This document shows positions 37,118-46,836 of a DNA stretch of 64,000 nt, in pieces. Position numbers and translations under genes: made by a program. The notes beneath the pieces were generated by a model. That model did no database searches, was not told where the DNA came from, and saw nothing but the letters and a program-made list of their open reading frames with translations. Within the stretch, counting starts at the first letter, position 1; the number at the start of each line of letters is the position of its first letter. Origin of the DNA: Curvibacter sp. CHRR-16 (lineage in GTDB: Bacteria > Pseudomonadota > Gammaproteobacteria > Burkholderiales > Burkholderiaceae_C); NCBI RefSeq assembly GCF_018474005.1, contig NZ_JAHCSH010000004.1:248001-312000 (forward strand), given 5' to 3'.

Positions 37118-38294
37118 GCTCAGGCTCCAGCAGCTGCGCAATGGCAGCGCCAGCCAGCGCCGGCGTATCGCGCAGCAAGTCTTGGTGCAATTGGGCAAAG
37201 GTAGTCTGCACATCCTGCACTTCGGCACTGGCAGGATTTTGCAAACACTCTAGCCACTGCAGCACTGCGCGGGCCAATTGCTCCGGGCTGGCTTGGTCTT
37301 GCAGCAGCTCGGGCACCACAAAACGCTCGGCCAAAATATTGGGCAAACCCACCCAAGGCTGCAGGCGCTTGCGGCGCATGAGCTGCCACGACAGCCATGC
37401 CATGTGGTAAGCAATGACCATGGGCTTTTTGTACAGTGCAGCCTCCAGCGTGGCCGTGCCGCTGGCGATCAAGGTCACATCGCACGCTGCTAGCACTTGG
37501 TGCGATTGGCCATTGACGATGTGCACATGCGCTTGCACGCCTGCATTCTGAGCTGCCTGCTCTACCAGCGAGCGCAAACCCGGTACCACAGGCACTACTA
37601 TTTTGATAGCAGGCCTAGCTTTCTGCACAAGGCTGGCAGCCCGAAAGAAGCGCTCCGCCAAATGGCGAACCTCAGACACCCGGCTACCTGGCAACAAGGC
37701 CAATACACGGCCTTCTGGTGGCAAACCCAATGCTTGGCGTGCCGCCAACTGGTCTGCCTGCTGCGGGATGACTTGGGCCAGCGGATGACCCACATAGCTG
37801 GCCGCAATCCCATGCTGGGCCAAGAGTGCAGGCTCAAAAGGAAACAAGCACAGCACATGGTCGGCACTGCGGCGGATGCGCTCCACCCGCTCAGGGCGCC
37901 ATGCCCAAATAGAGGGACACACAAAATGCGCCGTACGCACGCCTTGCTGGCGCAAGCGTTCTTCCAACTGCAAGTTGAAGTCAGGCGCATCCACCCCAAC
38001 AAACAAAACAGGCTTTTCTGCCTCTGTAGCCAATAAACGCTGGGCCAACTGGTCGCGTATGCCCACAATTTCGCGGTAGCGCATCAGCAGCTCCCAGCTA
38101 AAACCGTGCACCGCCAGTTTGTGATGCGGCCACCAAGCCTCAAAACCTTGCTCGGCCATGCGTGGACCACCTATGCCTTGGGCTTGCAAATCAGGCCACT
38201 GGTGGCGCAAACCCTGGAGCAACAGACCTGCAAGCAAATCACCCGAGGTTTCACCCGCCACCATGGCGATGCGGTGTGCAGCAGTAGCTACCAT
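37110..38294 (-). CDS. lpxB: Lipid-A-disaccharide synthase
   Basis: A 394-residue GT19 glycosyltransferase that joins lipid X to UDP-2,3-diacylglucosamine to make the lipid A disaccharide at the inner face of the membrane. The N-terminus [16 protein letters not shown], then [41 protein letters not shown]-like [24 protein letters not shown] and [20 protein letters not shown] are diagnostic. It follows lpxA by 6 bases. Copy 2 of the 18-bp repeat lies inside it. The 394-residue length is close to the E. coli protein (382). Confidence 0.97.
   Translation of the reverse strand: MVATAAHRIAMVAGETSGDLLAGLLLQGLRHQWPDLQAQGIGGPRMAEQGFEAWWPHHKLAVHGFSWELLMRYREIVGIRDQLAQRLLATEAEKPVLFVGVDAPDFNLQLEERLRQQGVRTAHFVCPSIWAWRPERVERIRRSADHVLCLFPFEPALLAQHGIAASYVGHPLAQVIPQQADQLAARQALGLPPEGRVLALLPGSRVSEVRHLAERFFRAASLVQKARPAIKIVVPVVPGLRSLVEQAAQNAGVQAHVHIVNGQSHQVLAACDVTLIASGTATLEAALYKKPMVIAYHMAWLSWQLMRRKRLQPWVGLPNILAERFVVPELLQDQASPEQLARAVLQWLECLQNPASAEVQDVQTTFAQLHQDLLRDTPALAGAAIAQLLEPERG
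37594..37611 (-). repeat. 18-bp intragenic repeat, copy 2 (in lpxB)
   Basis: The plus strand reads ACTACTATTTTGATAGCA, 16 of 18 bases identical to copy 1. In the lpxB frame it encodes A-I-K-I-V-V. I recall this type of TTTTGATAGC motif as abundant in Comamonadaceae genomes, but could not count it here beyond two copies. Confidence 0.6.
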
Positions 38295-38300
38295 GCTGGT

Positions 38301-39095
38301 TTAGCGCACGATGCCGCGCTGCGGCGTGGTTTGGGACAAGAAGTCCAGCATCATGTCCACGTCCACTTGGGTTTCGGGCTGGGCTTGGGCAATAGAAGCG
38401 ATGCGCTCTTTGGCACCATCCAGGGTCAAGTCATCGCGGTACAGGGCTTTGTGCATGGCTTTGACGCCCGCGATGCGCTCGGGCGTGAAGCCTCGGCGGC
38501 GCAGGCCTTCAAAATTCATAGAACGGGCGGCGGCTGGTTGCCCTTGGCACATGACAAACGGTGGCACATCACCAAACAGCAGCGAACACATGGCCGTCAT
38601 GGCGTGGGCACCGATGCGCACAAACTGGTGCACTACGGTATAGCCCCCCAATATCACCCAATCACCCACTTGCACATGCCCAGCTAGCTGAGCGTTGTTG
38701 GCAAAAATGGTGTGGCTACCGACCACGCAATCGTGCGCCAAGTGGGTGTAGGCCATCATCCAGTTGTCATTACCCAAGCGGGTCACACCACCACCTTGCA
38801 CGGTGCCAATGTGGTATGTGCTGTACTCACGAATGACGTTGCGGTCGCCAATGATCAACTCACAGGGTTCGCCAGCGTATTTTTTGTCTTGGTTGTCCGA
38901 CCCGAGTGACACGAACTGGTAGACGCGGTTGTTATCACCGATGGTGGTATGCCCTTCGATGACACAGTGCGAAGCGATGCGGGTACCTGCACCGATGCGC
39001 ACATGCGGTCCGATGAGGGTGTAGGGCCCCACCTCCACAGTACTGTCGAGCTGTGCTGCGGGGTCGATCACGGCGGTCAGGTGTATCCGGCTCAT
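38301..39095 (-). CDS. lpxA: UDP-N-acetylglucosamine O-acyltransferase
   Basis: A 264-residue left-handed beta-helix acyltransferase for the first step of lipid A synthesis. Hexapeptide repeats run through the first two thirds (for example STVEVGPYTLIGPHVRIGAG). The catalytic histidine region is THLAHDCVVGSHTIFANN, and the C-terminal helical part contains GLRRRGFTPERIAGVKAMHK. The ATG at 39095 is supported by AGGAGG just upstream; an earlier in-frame ATG at 39161 lies in the fabZ coding end. It is part of the lpxD-fabZ-lpxA-lpxB run. Confidence 0.97.
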   Translation of the reverse strand: MSRIHLTAVIDPAAQLDSTVEVGPYTLIGPHVRIGAGTRIASHCVIEGHTTIGDNNRVYQFVSLGSDNQDKKYAGEPCELIIGDRNVIREYSTYHIGTVQGGGVTRLGNDNWMMAYTHLAHDCVVGSHTIFANNAQLAGHVQVGDWVILGGYTVVHQFVRIGAHAMTAMCSLLFGDVPPFVMCQGQPAAARSMNFEGLRRRGFTPERIAGVKAMHKALYRDDLTLDGAKERIASIAQAQPETQVDVDMMLDFLSQTTPQRGIVR

Positions 39096-39136
39096 GCGGC
39101 CTCCTCTGTGTAGATGAGTAGTAGCAAAGTTAAGGC

Positions 39137-39583
39137 TTAAGCAATGGTGCGCATGGCGCAAGTCAGCTCGGCTTCCACGGCCACTTCACCATCAACCAAC
39201 GCTGCTGCCTTGAATTTGAAAATACCCGCTTTCATACGCAGCATTTCCACTTGCAAAATGAGCTGATCGCCGGGTTCGACGGGACGCTTGAAGCGTGCGC
39301 CATCAATGCCTGCAAAGTAGTACACCGAGTTCTCGTCCGGGGAGGCGTCGAGTGCGTCAAAGGCCAACAAAGCCGCCGCTTGCGCCAAGGCTTCGAGCAT
39401 GAGCACGCCAGGCATCACGGGGCGGTGTGGAAAATGCCCATTGAAGAAGTCTTCGTTGATGGTGACGTTCTTGACGGCTTTGATGCTTTTGCCCTTTTCC
39501 AGCTCAATCACACGATCAACCAGCAAAATGGGATAGCGATGGGGCAATTGCTTGAGTATTTTGTGAATATCCATGACTGTCAT
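39137..39583 (-). CDS. fabZ: 3-hydroxyacyl-[ACP] dehydratase FabZ
   Basis: A 148-residue hot-dog-fold dehydratase that removes water from 3-hydroxyacyl-ACP in fatty acid elongation and competes with LpxA/LpxD for the same substrate pool. The catalytic histidine is in [21 protein letters not shown], which also carries the glutamate 14 residues later; [20 protein letters not shown] completes the signature. The start overlaps the lpxD stop by 4 bases (ATGA), so the two are translationally coupled. Confidence 0.97.
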   Translation of the reverse strand: MTVMDIHKILKQLPHRYPILLVDRVIELEKGKSIKAVKNVTINEDFFNGHFPHRPVMPGVLMLEALAQAAALLAFDALDASPDENSVYYFAGIDGARFKRPVEPGDQLILQVEMLRMKAGIFKFKAAALVDGEVAVEAELTCAMRTIA

Positions 39584-40551
39584 GATTGTGCTTTTTCCAG
39601 TTGTTTGATGCGATCGCGTAGCGCGTGCAAGTGCTTGAGCGTGACGGCATTGCGCTCCCAGCTGGCGTTGTCATCCAGCGGAAAGATGCCGGTGTACTGC
39701 CCGGGCTTATGAATAGAACGGCTGACCACAGATGCCGCTGAAATATGAACGTTGTCGGCCAAGCTCAGGTGACCCAGCACCACAGCGCCGCCCCCTATGG
39801 TGCAGTTGGCGCCGATGGTAGCCGAACCAGCCACCCCCACGCAGCCAGCCATGGCGGTATTTTTGCCTACACGCACGTTGTGGCCGATTTGGATCAAATT
39901 GTCCAACTTGACCCCATCTTCGATGACGGTGTCGTTCAAAGCACCGCGGTCTATGCAGGTATTGGCTCCGATTTCCACATCATCACCAATACGAACCGAG
40001 CCCAATTGTTCGATTTTTTCCCACCGCTCACCGTCGGGCGCAAAGCCAAAACCATCCGCCCCAATCACCACACCTGCATGCAACAAGCAGCGCTGCCCTA
40101 TCACACAGTCTCGACCCACGGTGACACGTGATGCCAGTCGCGTGTGGGCACCTATGCGTGCACCTGCCTCCACCACACAGAGCGGACCGATGCATGCACT
40201 GGAATCCACAATGGCCAATGGATCGACCACTGCCGAGGGATGGATTGATCCATTGACGGGAATTTGTCCGAACACTGTTTTTTTCCACCACTGAGTCAAG
40301 TGCGCGTAGTACAGGTAAGGCTTGTCGGCCACGATGCAATCGCCACGCTCTATAGCCAACTCTTGCATAGCGGGCGATACGATGACACAGCCAGCCTGCG
40401 ATGCGAGCAATTGCTGCTGGTACTTGGGATTGCTGAGAAAAGCGATCTGGGTGGGAGTAGCGGACTCCAAAGGGGCAATCGCATCGATGACCCGCTTCGG
40501 ATCACCGTGCAATGTGCCACCCAGCGCTGCAATGATGTCGGCGAGGATCAC
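39580..40551 (-). CDS. lpxD: UDP-3-O-acylglucosamine N-acyltransferase
   Basis: A 323-residue acyltransferase for the third step of lipid A synthesis. The N-terminal uridine-binding domain starts [16 protein letters not shown] left-handed beta-helix with repeats such as [20 protein letters not shown] carries the catalytic histidine in [21 protein letters not shown]-terminal helix ends in [13 protein letters not shown]. It lies 37 bases downstream of skp. Confidence 0.97.
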   Translation of the reverse strand: MILADIIAALGGTLHGDPKRVIDAIAPLESATPTQIAFLSNPKYQQQLLASQAGCVIVSPAMQELAIERGDCIVADKPYLYYAHLTQWWKKTVFGQIPVNGSIHPSAVVDPLAIVDSSACIGPLCVVEAGARIGAHTRLASRVTVGRDCVIGQRCLLHAGVVIGADGFGFAPDGERWEKIEQLGSVRIGDDVEIGANTCIDRGALNDTVIEDGVKLDNLIQIGHNVRVGKNTAMAGCVGVAGSATIGANCTIGGGAVVLGHLSLADNVHISAASVVSRSIHKPGQYTGIFPLDDNASWERNAVTLKHLHALRDRIKQLEKAQS

Positions 40552-40588
40552 CTCTTACCTCCCCGCGAGTGGATCAGTAAAGCGTGCT

Positions 40589-41098
40589 TTACTTGGCTTG
40601 ATTCAAGATTTTCAAAACCTTGTCAGTGATGTCGTTGCGGCCACTGCTGTACGCCACACCGTCTTGGATCACGATATCGTATTTGTCTGCATCAGCCACT
40701 TGCTTAACGGCTTTATTGGCTGCCTCCAGCACTTTTTGCAACTCTTCATTGCGGCGGCTGTTCAAGTCTTCTTGAAACTCACGCTGTTTGCGTTGGAACT
40801 CGCGATTGAGATCGTTGAATTCTTTTTGGCGGGTTACCCGTTGGGTTTCGCTCAATGTTGGCGCATCGCGCTCAAAGCGCTCGCTCATGCTTTTGAGAGT
40901 CTGTTGGGTATCTGCCAACTCCTTTTGACGCTTGGAAAACTCTTGCTCCAAACGGGCAGTAGCTGCCTTGGCAGGTGCAGACTCCGAGGTAATACGCTGG
41001 GAGTTGATGGTTGCCACACGTGAGTCTTGTGCATGCGCGATCGAATGGGACAGCAACACTGACAGAGCAACCACGCCGAAAAATTTAAAGGCTTGCAT
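40589..41098 (-). CDS. skp: OmpH/Skp-family periplasmic chaperone
   Basis: A 169-residue secreted chaperone that holds unfolded outer-membrane proteins on their way to BamA. A signal peptide (FFGVVALSVLLSHSIAHAQ) precedes strand VATINSQRITSES. Long charged helices (about residues 45-130, rich in R/K/E/Q) form the jellyfish-like tentacles. The C-terminus YDIVIQDGVAYSSGRNDITD closes the body. Its ATG overlaps the bamA stop by one base (TAATG). Confidence 0.94.
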   Translation of the reverse strand: MQAFKFFGVVALSVLLSHSIAHAQDSRVATINSQRITSESAPAKAATARLEQEFSKRQKELADTQQTLKSMSERFERDAPTLSETQRVTRQKEFNDLNREFQRKQREFQEDLNSRRNEELQKVLEAANKAVKQVADADKYDIVIQDGVAYSSGRNDITDKVLKILNQAK

Positions 41099-43401
41099 TA
41101 GAAAGAGGTTCCGATCTGAAATTGGATGTTTTGGATTTTATCGCCAGAAAAATGCGACAGGGGTTGGGCAAATGCAATGCGCAGTGGGCCGACTGGGGAA
41201 ATCCAGCTGATACCAACCCCCATGGAAGAACGCATGTCTTGCAGCTTAATGTCTTCATTCTCGCCGTAAATGCCTCCTGCATCCATGAAGAAATATGCAC
41301 GCAAGCTCTTGTCATAGCCGCCACCAGGCAAAGGGGTCAACCACTCGGTATTTACCACAACGCGTTTAGTACCACCGTAATATGTTGAACCCGCATCGCG
41401 CTGTGTACCCGTGGTCAATGTACTTTGCTCATAGCCACGCACCGACCCCAAACCACCCAAATAGTAGTTTTTGAAGATCGGGTATGCGCGATCTCCTGTG
41501 GAAGCGCCTACAGACAACTCTGTATTCAGTGCAAACGTAACTTTTCGGGTGACTTCCACAAAGCGCTGCATTTGCAAGGTTCCACGGGCATAGCGCGTGT
41601 CCCCCCCCACACTCCATTCGGCACTGGTGCGCAAAATACCACCGCTACTGGGAACCAACGCACTGTCACGGGTGTCGCGCGTCCACCCCAAAGTCAAGGG
41701 CAAATACTGCGCCGAGTACCCGTAGCTATCGACGTAGTTGGTATAGACGGTTGGCATGTATGTGCCATCCAGAATCAAGTTCTTCTCGGCACCAACCCCG
41801 AGATAAATCGTGTCGTTGTCCGATACAGGCAAGCCAAAACGCATACTCACACCATCGGTTTCCAAACCGTAGCTGCTGGAATCGTAATCTGAGTAGGGAC
41901 GGTAGGTGCGCTGGTACAGGTCAAAGGTACGCGACACGCCATCTTCTGTGAAGTACGGATTGGTTGTACTGAGTACCGTCGTTCGACTTGTTTTGCTGGT
42001 ATTTAACTCCAAGCCCAAGGAATTACCAGAACCGAATGCATTGTCCTGCTTAAAACCAAAGGTCAGACCCAATCCATCAGCCGAGGAGACACCGGCTCCC
42101 AAGCTCACACTGCCAGTTGGTTTTTCTGCCACGGTCACCAGCAAATCCACCTGATCCGGTGAATCAGGTACTTCTTGCGTGTCTATTGATACATCCGTGA
42201 AATACCCCAAACGGTTCACCCGTTCGCGAGAAACACGAATTTTTTGACCGTCATACCACGAGGCTTCAAACTGACGAAACTCGCGCCGTATCACTTCATC
42301 ACGGGTACGGTCGTTGCCTGCCACATTGATGCGGCGAACATACACACGGCGAGAAGGTTCAGACACCAAGGTCAAAGCCACTGTGTTGTTGCTGCGATCG
42401 ATATCGGTACGCACCTCGGTGCGTGCAAACGCGTAGCCAAAATTGGCAAAATAGTCGGTAAACGCCTTGGTCGTTTTGGTCACATCATTGATGTTGTACG
42501 CACCACCAGCCTTGATGGTGATAAGGGATTGAAACTCAGGCTCCTTACCCAAGTAATTACCAGCCAATCGAATACCAGATACAACATATTTGGCCCCTTC
42601 AGACACGTTGATGGTGATATCAATCGCTGTTTTGTCAGGAGAAATTTCAACTTGGGTCGAGTCCACCTTGAACTCCAAGTAGCCTTGTGAGAGGTAATAG
42701 GAGCGCAATGTTTCCAAATCAGCATTGAATTTGGCACGGGAAAAACGATTGGATTTGGTGTACCAACTCAACCAATTACCGGTATTCATGTCGAGCTGAT
42801 CCAACAAATCCGACTCGCTAAAACCTTTGGAACCAACAATGTGGATAGAGCGAATCTTGGCGGTTTCCCCCTCCACCACCGCAAAACTAATGTTGACCCG
42901 GTTGCGCTCCAATGGCGTGATGGTGGTGACTACCTCGGTGGAGTACATACTCTTGCTGATGTATTGGCGCTTGAGCTCTTGCTCAGCCTTGTCAACCAGC
43001 GACTTGTCCAACGGTCGCCCATCGGTCAAACCAATTTCTTTGAGTGCCTTTTTCAATGTGTCTTTGTCAAACTCACGCAGTCCCACAAAGTCCACATCGG
43101 CAACAACTGGGCGCTCCTCAACCACAACCACCAACACATCACCTTTGGCTTCGATGCGCACGTCTTTGAACAAACCCAAGCTGTACAAAGAGCGAATAGC
43201 AGAGGAAGCTTTTTCATCGGTGTAGGTATCCCCTGCACGCAACGCAATCGAGGCAAATACCGTTCCAGGCTCTACCCGCTGCAATCCCTCGACGCGGATG
43301 TCTTGTACTACGAATGGATCAAGTGCCCATGCCGCATGCGTCAGAGCGCTACCAATCACTGCGCCAGCTATCCAACGCATGGGTTTCACAATTTTTTTCA
43401 T
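41098..43401 (-). CDS. bamA: Outer membrane assembly factor BamA
   Basis: A 767-residue Omp85 protein, the core of the machine that inserts beta-barrels in the outer membrane. After a signal peptide (to about residue 26) there are five POTRA domains, the first starting FVVQDIRVEGLQRVEPGTVF. A C-terminal 16-strand barrel follows, with the conserved LGGLGSVRGYEQ loop (VRGF/Y motif) and a terminal phenylalanine (FQIGTSF). ATG 43401 is preferred over two upstream TTG codons because AGGAAG lies 6 bases before it. The gene sits between rseP and skp, the standard order. Confidence 0.97.
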   Translation of the reverse strand: MKKIVKPMRWIAGAVIGSALTHAAWALDPFVVQDIRVEGLQRVEPGTVFASIALRAGDTYTDEKASSAIRSLYSLGLFKDVRIEAKGDVLVVVVEERPVVADVDFVGLREFDKDTLKKALKEIGLTDGRPLDKSLVDKAEQELKRQYISKSMYSTEVVTTITPLERNRVNISFAVVEGETAKIRSIHIVGSKGFSESDLLDQLDMNTGNWLSWYTKSNRFSRAKFNADLETLRSYYLSQGYLEFKVDSTQVEISPDKTAIDITINVSEGAKYVVSGIRLAGNYLGKEPEFQSLITIKAGGAYNINDVTKTTKAFTDYFANFGYAFARTEVRTDIDRSNNTVALTLVSEPSRRVYVRRINVAGNDRTRDEVIRREFRQFEASWYDGQKIRVSRERVNRLGYFTDVSIDTQEVPDSPDQVDLLVTVAEKPTGSVSLGAGVSSADGLGLTFGFKQDNAFGSGNSLGLELNTSKTSRTTVLSTTNPYFTEDGVSRTFDLYQRTYRPYSDYDSSSYGLETDGVSMRFGLPVSDNDTIYLGVGAEKNLILDGTYMPTVYTNYVDSYGYSAQYLPLTLGWTRDTRDSALVPSSGGILRTSAEWSVGGDTRYARGTLQMQRFVEVTRKVTFALNTELSVGASTGDRAYPIFKNYYLGGLGSVRGYEQSTLTTGTQRDAGSTYYGGTKRVVVNTEWLTPLPGGGYDKSLRAYFFMDAGGIYGENEDIKLQDMRSSMGVGISWISPVGPLRIAFAQPLSHFSGDKIQNIQFQIGTSF

Positions 43402-43419
43402 CAACAACTTCCTAGCGTA

Positions 43420-44778
43420 TCAACCGATCAAACGGTTCACATCGTTGTACAGCGCGACCGACATCATGAGTAGCAGCAATGCCACTCCTACTCGCTGCAA
43501 ATAATCCAACCAAATAGCTGGCAACGGACGACGAGCCACTGCCTCACAAAGATAATAAAGTAGGTGCCCACCATCCAAGACAGGCAATGGCAACAAGTTC
43601 AAAACGCCTAAGCTGACACTTACCAAAGCCATGAAGCTGACATATTCCACCCATCCAAGGGCCGCGGTTTTACCCGCGTAATCAGCAATCGTAATGGGGC
43701 CACTCAGGCTACGCCATGAGGTATGCCCAATCACCATGCCCCATAGGCTGCGCAGACTCATCTGCACCACGTCCACCATGTGCTGCGCGCCACGCCACAA
43801 GCCATCCAAGCCAGCATGGCGTACCAGCACCATCTCGGGTGCCCGACCAAGCGCAGCGCCAACGCGAGGCAGACGCTCGCTCTGGACTTGTTCCCAACGA
43901 GGCGTCACGGCTATGTCCATCAACACGCCATTACGACGAACTTGCCAAGTTTGGGTTTGTGCTTGGCTTTGGCGTATCCACAAGCGCAGTTGCGCGGCAT
44001 CTTCCACCAAACGTCCATCCACACGAAGCACCTCATCGCCTGCCTGCAAACCCGCTTGTGCTGCTGCGGAATTGGGCACTACCGCCTCAATAACGGCGGG
44101 CGTATAAAATCCTTGCCATCCTAACTGGGCCATAAAGCGTGCGTCTTCCAGCGCCGTGTTGGCGAAGGCTTGCAAGGACAGTGTTTTATCCAGAGGTGTG
44201 CTGTGTCCTAGTTGCTGCACACTGAACACCAACCCCTCTTGCTGCCCCAAAATGGCTTGCACTACATGCCAACGCACATCGTCTAGAGATTGCACAGGAT
44301 GGGAGACTTCATCATTCATGGCACGCACGGCCAACACGCGATCTCCCGCTGCAAAGCCTGCTTGCTGTGCTACAGAGGCAGGTACGGGACTAGGCAATTG
44401 GGCAACCACTTCTTGCTGACCGACCCAATTAACCAAGGCGTATAGCATCCATGCCAACAACAAATTCGCCAGAGGACCGGCAGCCACAATGCAGGCACGC
44501 TTGTACAAAGGTTGCCGATTGAACGCCAAATGTTTCTCTGCATCGATGACGTCACTCTCTTGTTCATCGAGCATGCGTACATAGCCGCCCAGTGGAATCG
44601 CACTCACACAGTATTCGATACCCGACACAGGCGAAACCTTGCGCCATACCACAGGCCCCATGCCAATGGAAAAGCGCAATACCTTGACACCACACCAACG
44701 AGCCACAGCAAAATGACCGTACTCGTGCACAGCGACAAGCACAACAATGGCAAATAAAAAAGCCAAAAGGGTCAACAT
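43420..44778 (-). CDS. rseP: Site-2 zinc metalloprotease RseP
   Basis: A 452-residue inner-membrane protease that makes the second cut in RseA to release sigma-E and clears signal peptides. The zinc site HEYGH is at residues 18-22 and the third ligand is in NLLPLPVLDGGHLLYYL near the C-terminus. Two PDZ domains lie between (VAQQAGFAAGDRVLAV and SAAAQAGLQAGDEVLRV mark their carboxylate-binding loops). The start at 44778 has AAGGA 7 bases upstream; the in-frame ATG at 44823 lies in the dxr 3' end. Cotranscription with bamA and skp fits envelope-stress control. Confidence 0.95.
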   Translation of the reverse strand: MLTLLAFLFAIVVLVAVHEYGHFAVARWCGVKVLRFSIGMGPVVWRKVSPVSGIEYCVSAIPLGGYVRMLDEQESDVIDAEKHLAFNRQPLYKRACIVAAGPLANLLLAWMLYALVNWVGQQEVVAQLPSPVPASVAQQAGFAAGDRVLAVRAMNDEVSHPVQSLDDVRWHVVQAILGQQEGLVFSVQQLGHSTPLDKTLSLQAFANTALEDARFMAQLGWQGFYTPAVIEAVVPNSAAAQAGLQAGDEVLRVDGRLVEDAAQLRLWIRQSQAQTQTWQVRRNGVLMDIAVTPRWEQVQSERLPRVGAALGRAPEMVLVRHAGLDGLWRGAQHMVDVVQMSLRSLWGMVIGHTSWRSLSGPITIADYAGKTAALGWVEYVSFMALVSVSLGVLNLLPLPVLDGGHLLYYLCEAVARRPLPAIWLDYLQRVGVALLLLMMSVALYNDVNRLIG

Positions 44779-44791
44779 GGCAAGTCCTTGG

Positions 44792-45985
44792 TCAATCGGT
44801 TCCGCAGCGAGCCAGCCATTCATGCGCTACAGCACGCGCTTGCTTGTCCAGTTCCAATAAGTCTTGCAGATTGCTAGGTTGGCTAGGCAAGACGCGCTCT
44901 AAGGTATTCGCATTCACTAGGTGAATCTGGTCAAAACGAATGCGTTTATCTAGGAAAGCCTGTACCGCCACCTCATTAGCAGCATTGAGCACAGCCGTAG
45001 TCCCAAATGGTGCCCGCATACTATCCCAAGCCAATTGCAAACCGGGGTAGCGCTGCTGATGCCCAGGGCTGCTTGCATCCTCAAAAGTCAAACCCTGCAA
45101 ACGAGCAAAGTCCAAAGCACTAGCGCCCGATGTCACACGCTCGGGCCATGAAAGACCATAGGCAATAGGGCCGCGCATGTCAGGCGTTCCCAATTGCGCC
45201 ACCACAGAGTTATCTACGTACTGCACCATAGAGTGAATCACACTTTGTGGGTGTATGACCACGCGAATGCGATCTGGTTCCATGCCAAAGAGGTAATGAG
45301 CCTCAATAACCTCCAAGGCTTTGTTCATCATGGTGGCTGAATCCACGGATATCTTGCGCCCCATCACCCAATTGGGATGGGCGCACGCTTGCTCTGGCGT
45401 AACTTGGCGCAATGCAGCGGGTTCCCAAGTCCGAAATGGCCCACCAGAAGCCGTCAAAATAATGTGGTCTACATCCACACTCCAACGCGCCCGATCCATC
45501 GGCAAGGACTGAAAGATAGCCGAGTGTTCACTGTCGATAGGCAACAACTCTGCTCCACCCTTGGTGATAGCCTGCATGAACAAATCGCCCGCGACAACGA
45601 GTGCCTCCTTGTTCGCCAACAGCACACGTTTACCTGCGTACGCAGCCGCCATGGTCGCAGGCAAACCTGCGGCACCTACGATGGCAGCCATCACAGCATG
45701 CACGCGCTCATCCTGCGCGACCTCAAGCAACGCTGTAGCTCCCACCAGAACGCGCGTAGAAGAAGCGCTATTAGCCAAGCGCAGCTCCAAATCCCGTCCC
45801 GCATCTGGATCCACGACCACCGCATAAACAGGGTTAAAGCGCAAACACTGCTCTAGCAAACGATCCACATTGCGATGCGCAGTCAAAGCAAAAACTTGCC
45901 ACCGATCTGAATGCCTAGCCACCACATCCAAAGTATTCTGACCTATCGATCCCGTAGCGCCGAGCACCACCAACTGTTGCACCAT
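44792..45985 (-). CDS. dxr: 1-deoxy-D-xylulose 5-phosphate reductoisomerase
   Basis: A 397-residue NADPH enzyme for the committed step of the MEP isoprenoid pathway and the fosmidomycin target. The nucleotide-binding start VVLGATGSIGQNTLDVV, VLLANKEALVVAGDLF, the metal-binding PIDSEHSAIFQSL, ILTASGGPFR and KISVDSATMMNKALEVIEAH are all canonical. It lies 3 bases downstream of cdsA. Confidence 0.97.
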   Translation of the reverse strand: MVQQLVVLGATGSIGQNTLDVVARHSDRWQVFALTAHRNVDRLLEQCLRFNPVYAVVVDPDAGRDLELRLANSASSTRVLVGATALLEVAQDERVHAVMAAIVGAAGLPATMAAAYAGKRVLLANKEALVVAGDLFMQAITKGGAELLPIDSEHSAIFQSLPMDRARWSVDVDHIILTASGGPFRTWEPAALRQVTPEQACAHPNWVMGRKISVDSATMMNKALEVIEAHYLFGMEPDRIRVVIHPQSVIHSMVQYVDNSVVAQLGTPDMRGPIAYGLSWPERVTSGASALDFARLQGLTFEDASSPGHQQRYPGLQLAWDSMRAPFGTTAVLNAANEVAVQAFLDKRIRFDQIHLVNANTLERVLPSQPSNLQDLLELDKQARAVAHEWLARCGTD

Positions 45986-45988
45986 CGC

Positions 45989-46810
45989 TTATACCCCCAC
46001 CAACCACAATGCCATGGGCAGAACAGGCAACAGCGCATCCACCCGATCCAACACACCACCGTGACCAGGCAGCAAGCCACTACTGTCTTTAGCACCAGCA
46101 CTGCGCTTAACCAACGACTCCAACAAGTCCCCCATCACGCTGGCAACAACCAAGAAAACCACAGCCAGTGGCCATAACCACATGAGATGTTGCTGCAAAG
46201 AGAAAAATACATGCACCACAGACCACTGCTGCATTGCCCATGCAAAGGCCAACACACACAACAACCCGCCAATCGCACCTTCCCATGATTTGCCCGGACT
46301 CAAGCTGGGGGCGAGTTTGCGCTGAATCCAACGCCCGCCAAAAGCCTTGCCAGAAAAATAGGCCATGATGTCAGCAATCCATACCAAAGACATGGTGGTC
46401 AATAAAAATGGAATGCCCATAGCCTTGGCTTTTACCGCAGCAAACCAAGCCACTGCAATCAAGCACCACCCGAGCAACAGACGCACACCCGCAGGAATGG
46501 AACTCCAAGCAGAGACGCCACGGTGCATGCACCATGCACCACCGAGCATCCACAGTGCTGAAACCCACAGCCACAGCCAAGAAGGCAATTGCAAGTGGAA
46601 CCATAAAGCTATAGCACAGAGTACTGCCACTGCGACAGTACCCAACCAAACCAGCCCACTTTGGGTTGTATTGAGCCTCCCCCATTCCCACGCAGCAGCA
46701 ACCATGGCAATGGCTGATACCACACCAAATGCCAATCCCGAGGACTCCAGTACTGCAGGTATCAGGATGAGGAGCAGCACCAATGCCGTCCAAACACGTT
46801 GCTTCAGCAT
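45989..46810 (-). CDS. cdsA: Phosphatidate cytidylyltransferase
   Basis: A 273-residue polytopic enzyme making CDP-diacylglycerol, the branch point of phospholipid synthesis. About seven hydrophobic segments are visible, and the family signature is at the C-terminus (SVMGDLLESLVKRSAGAKDS followed by LPGHGGVLDRVDALL). The length is typical. It lies 26 bases downstream of uppS in the chain. It is functionally opposite to the PlcP/OlsB/Agt set, which would replace phospholipids when phosphate is short. Confidence 0.95.
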   Translation of the reverse strand: MLKQRVWTALVLLLILIPAVLESSGLAFGVVSAIAMVAAAWEWGRLNTTQSGLVWLGTVAVAVLCAIALWFHLQLPSWLWLWVSALWMLGGAWCMHRGVSAWSSIPAGVRLLLGWCLIAVAWFAAVKAKAMGIPFLLTTMSLVWIADIMAYFSGKAFGGRWIQRKLAPSLSPGKSWEGAIGGLLCVLAFAWAMQQWSVVHVFFSLQQHLMWLWPLAVVFLVVASVMGDLLESLVKRSAGAKDSSGLLPGHGGVLDRVDALLPVLPMALWLVGV

Positions 46811-46836
46811 ATGGACTCCATGTGCAAACTCACTGT

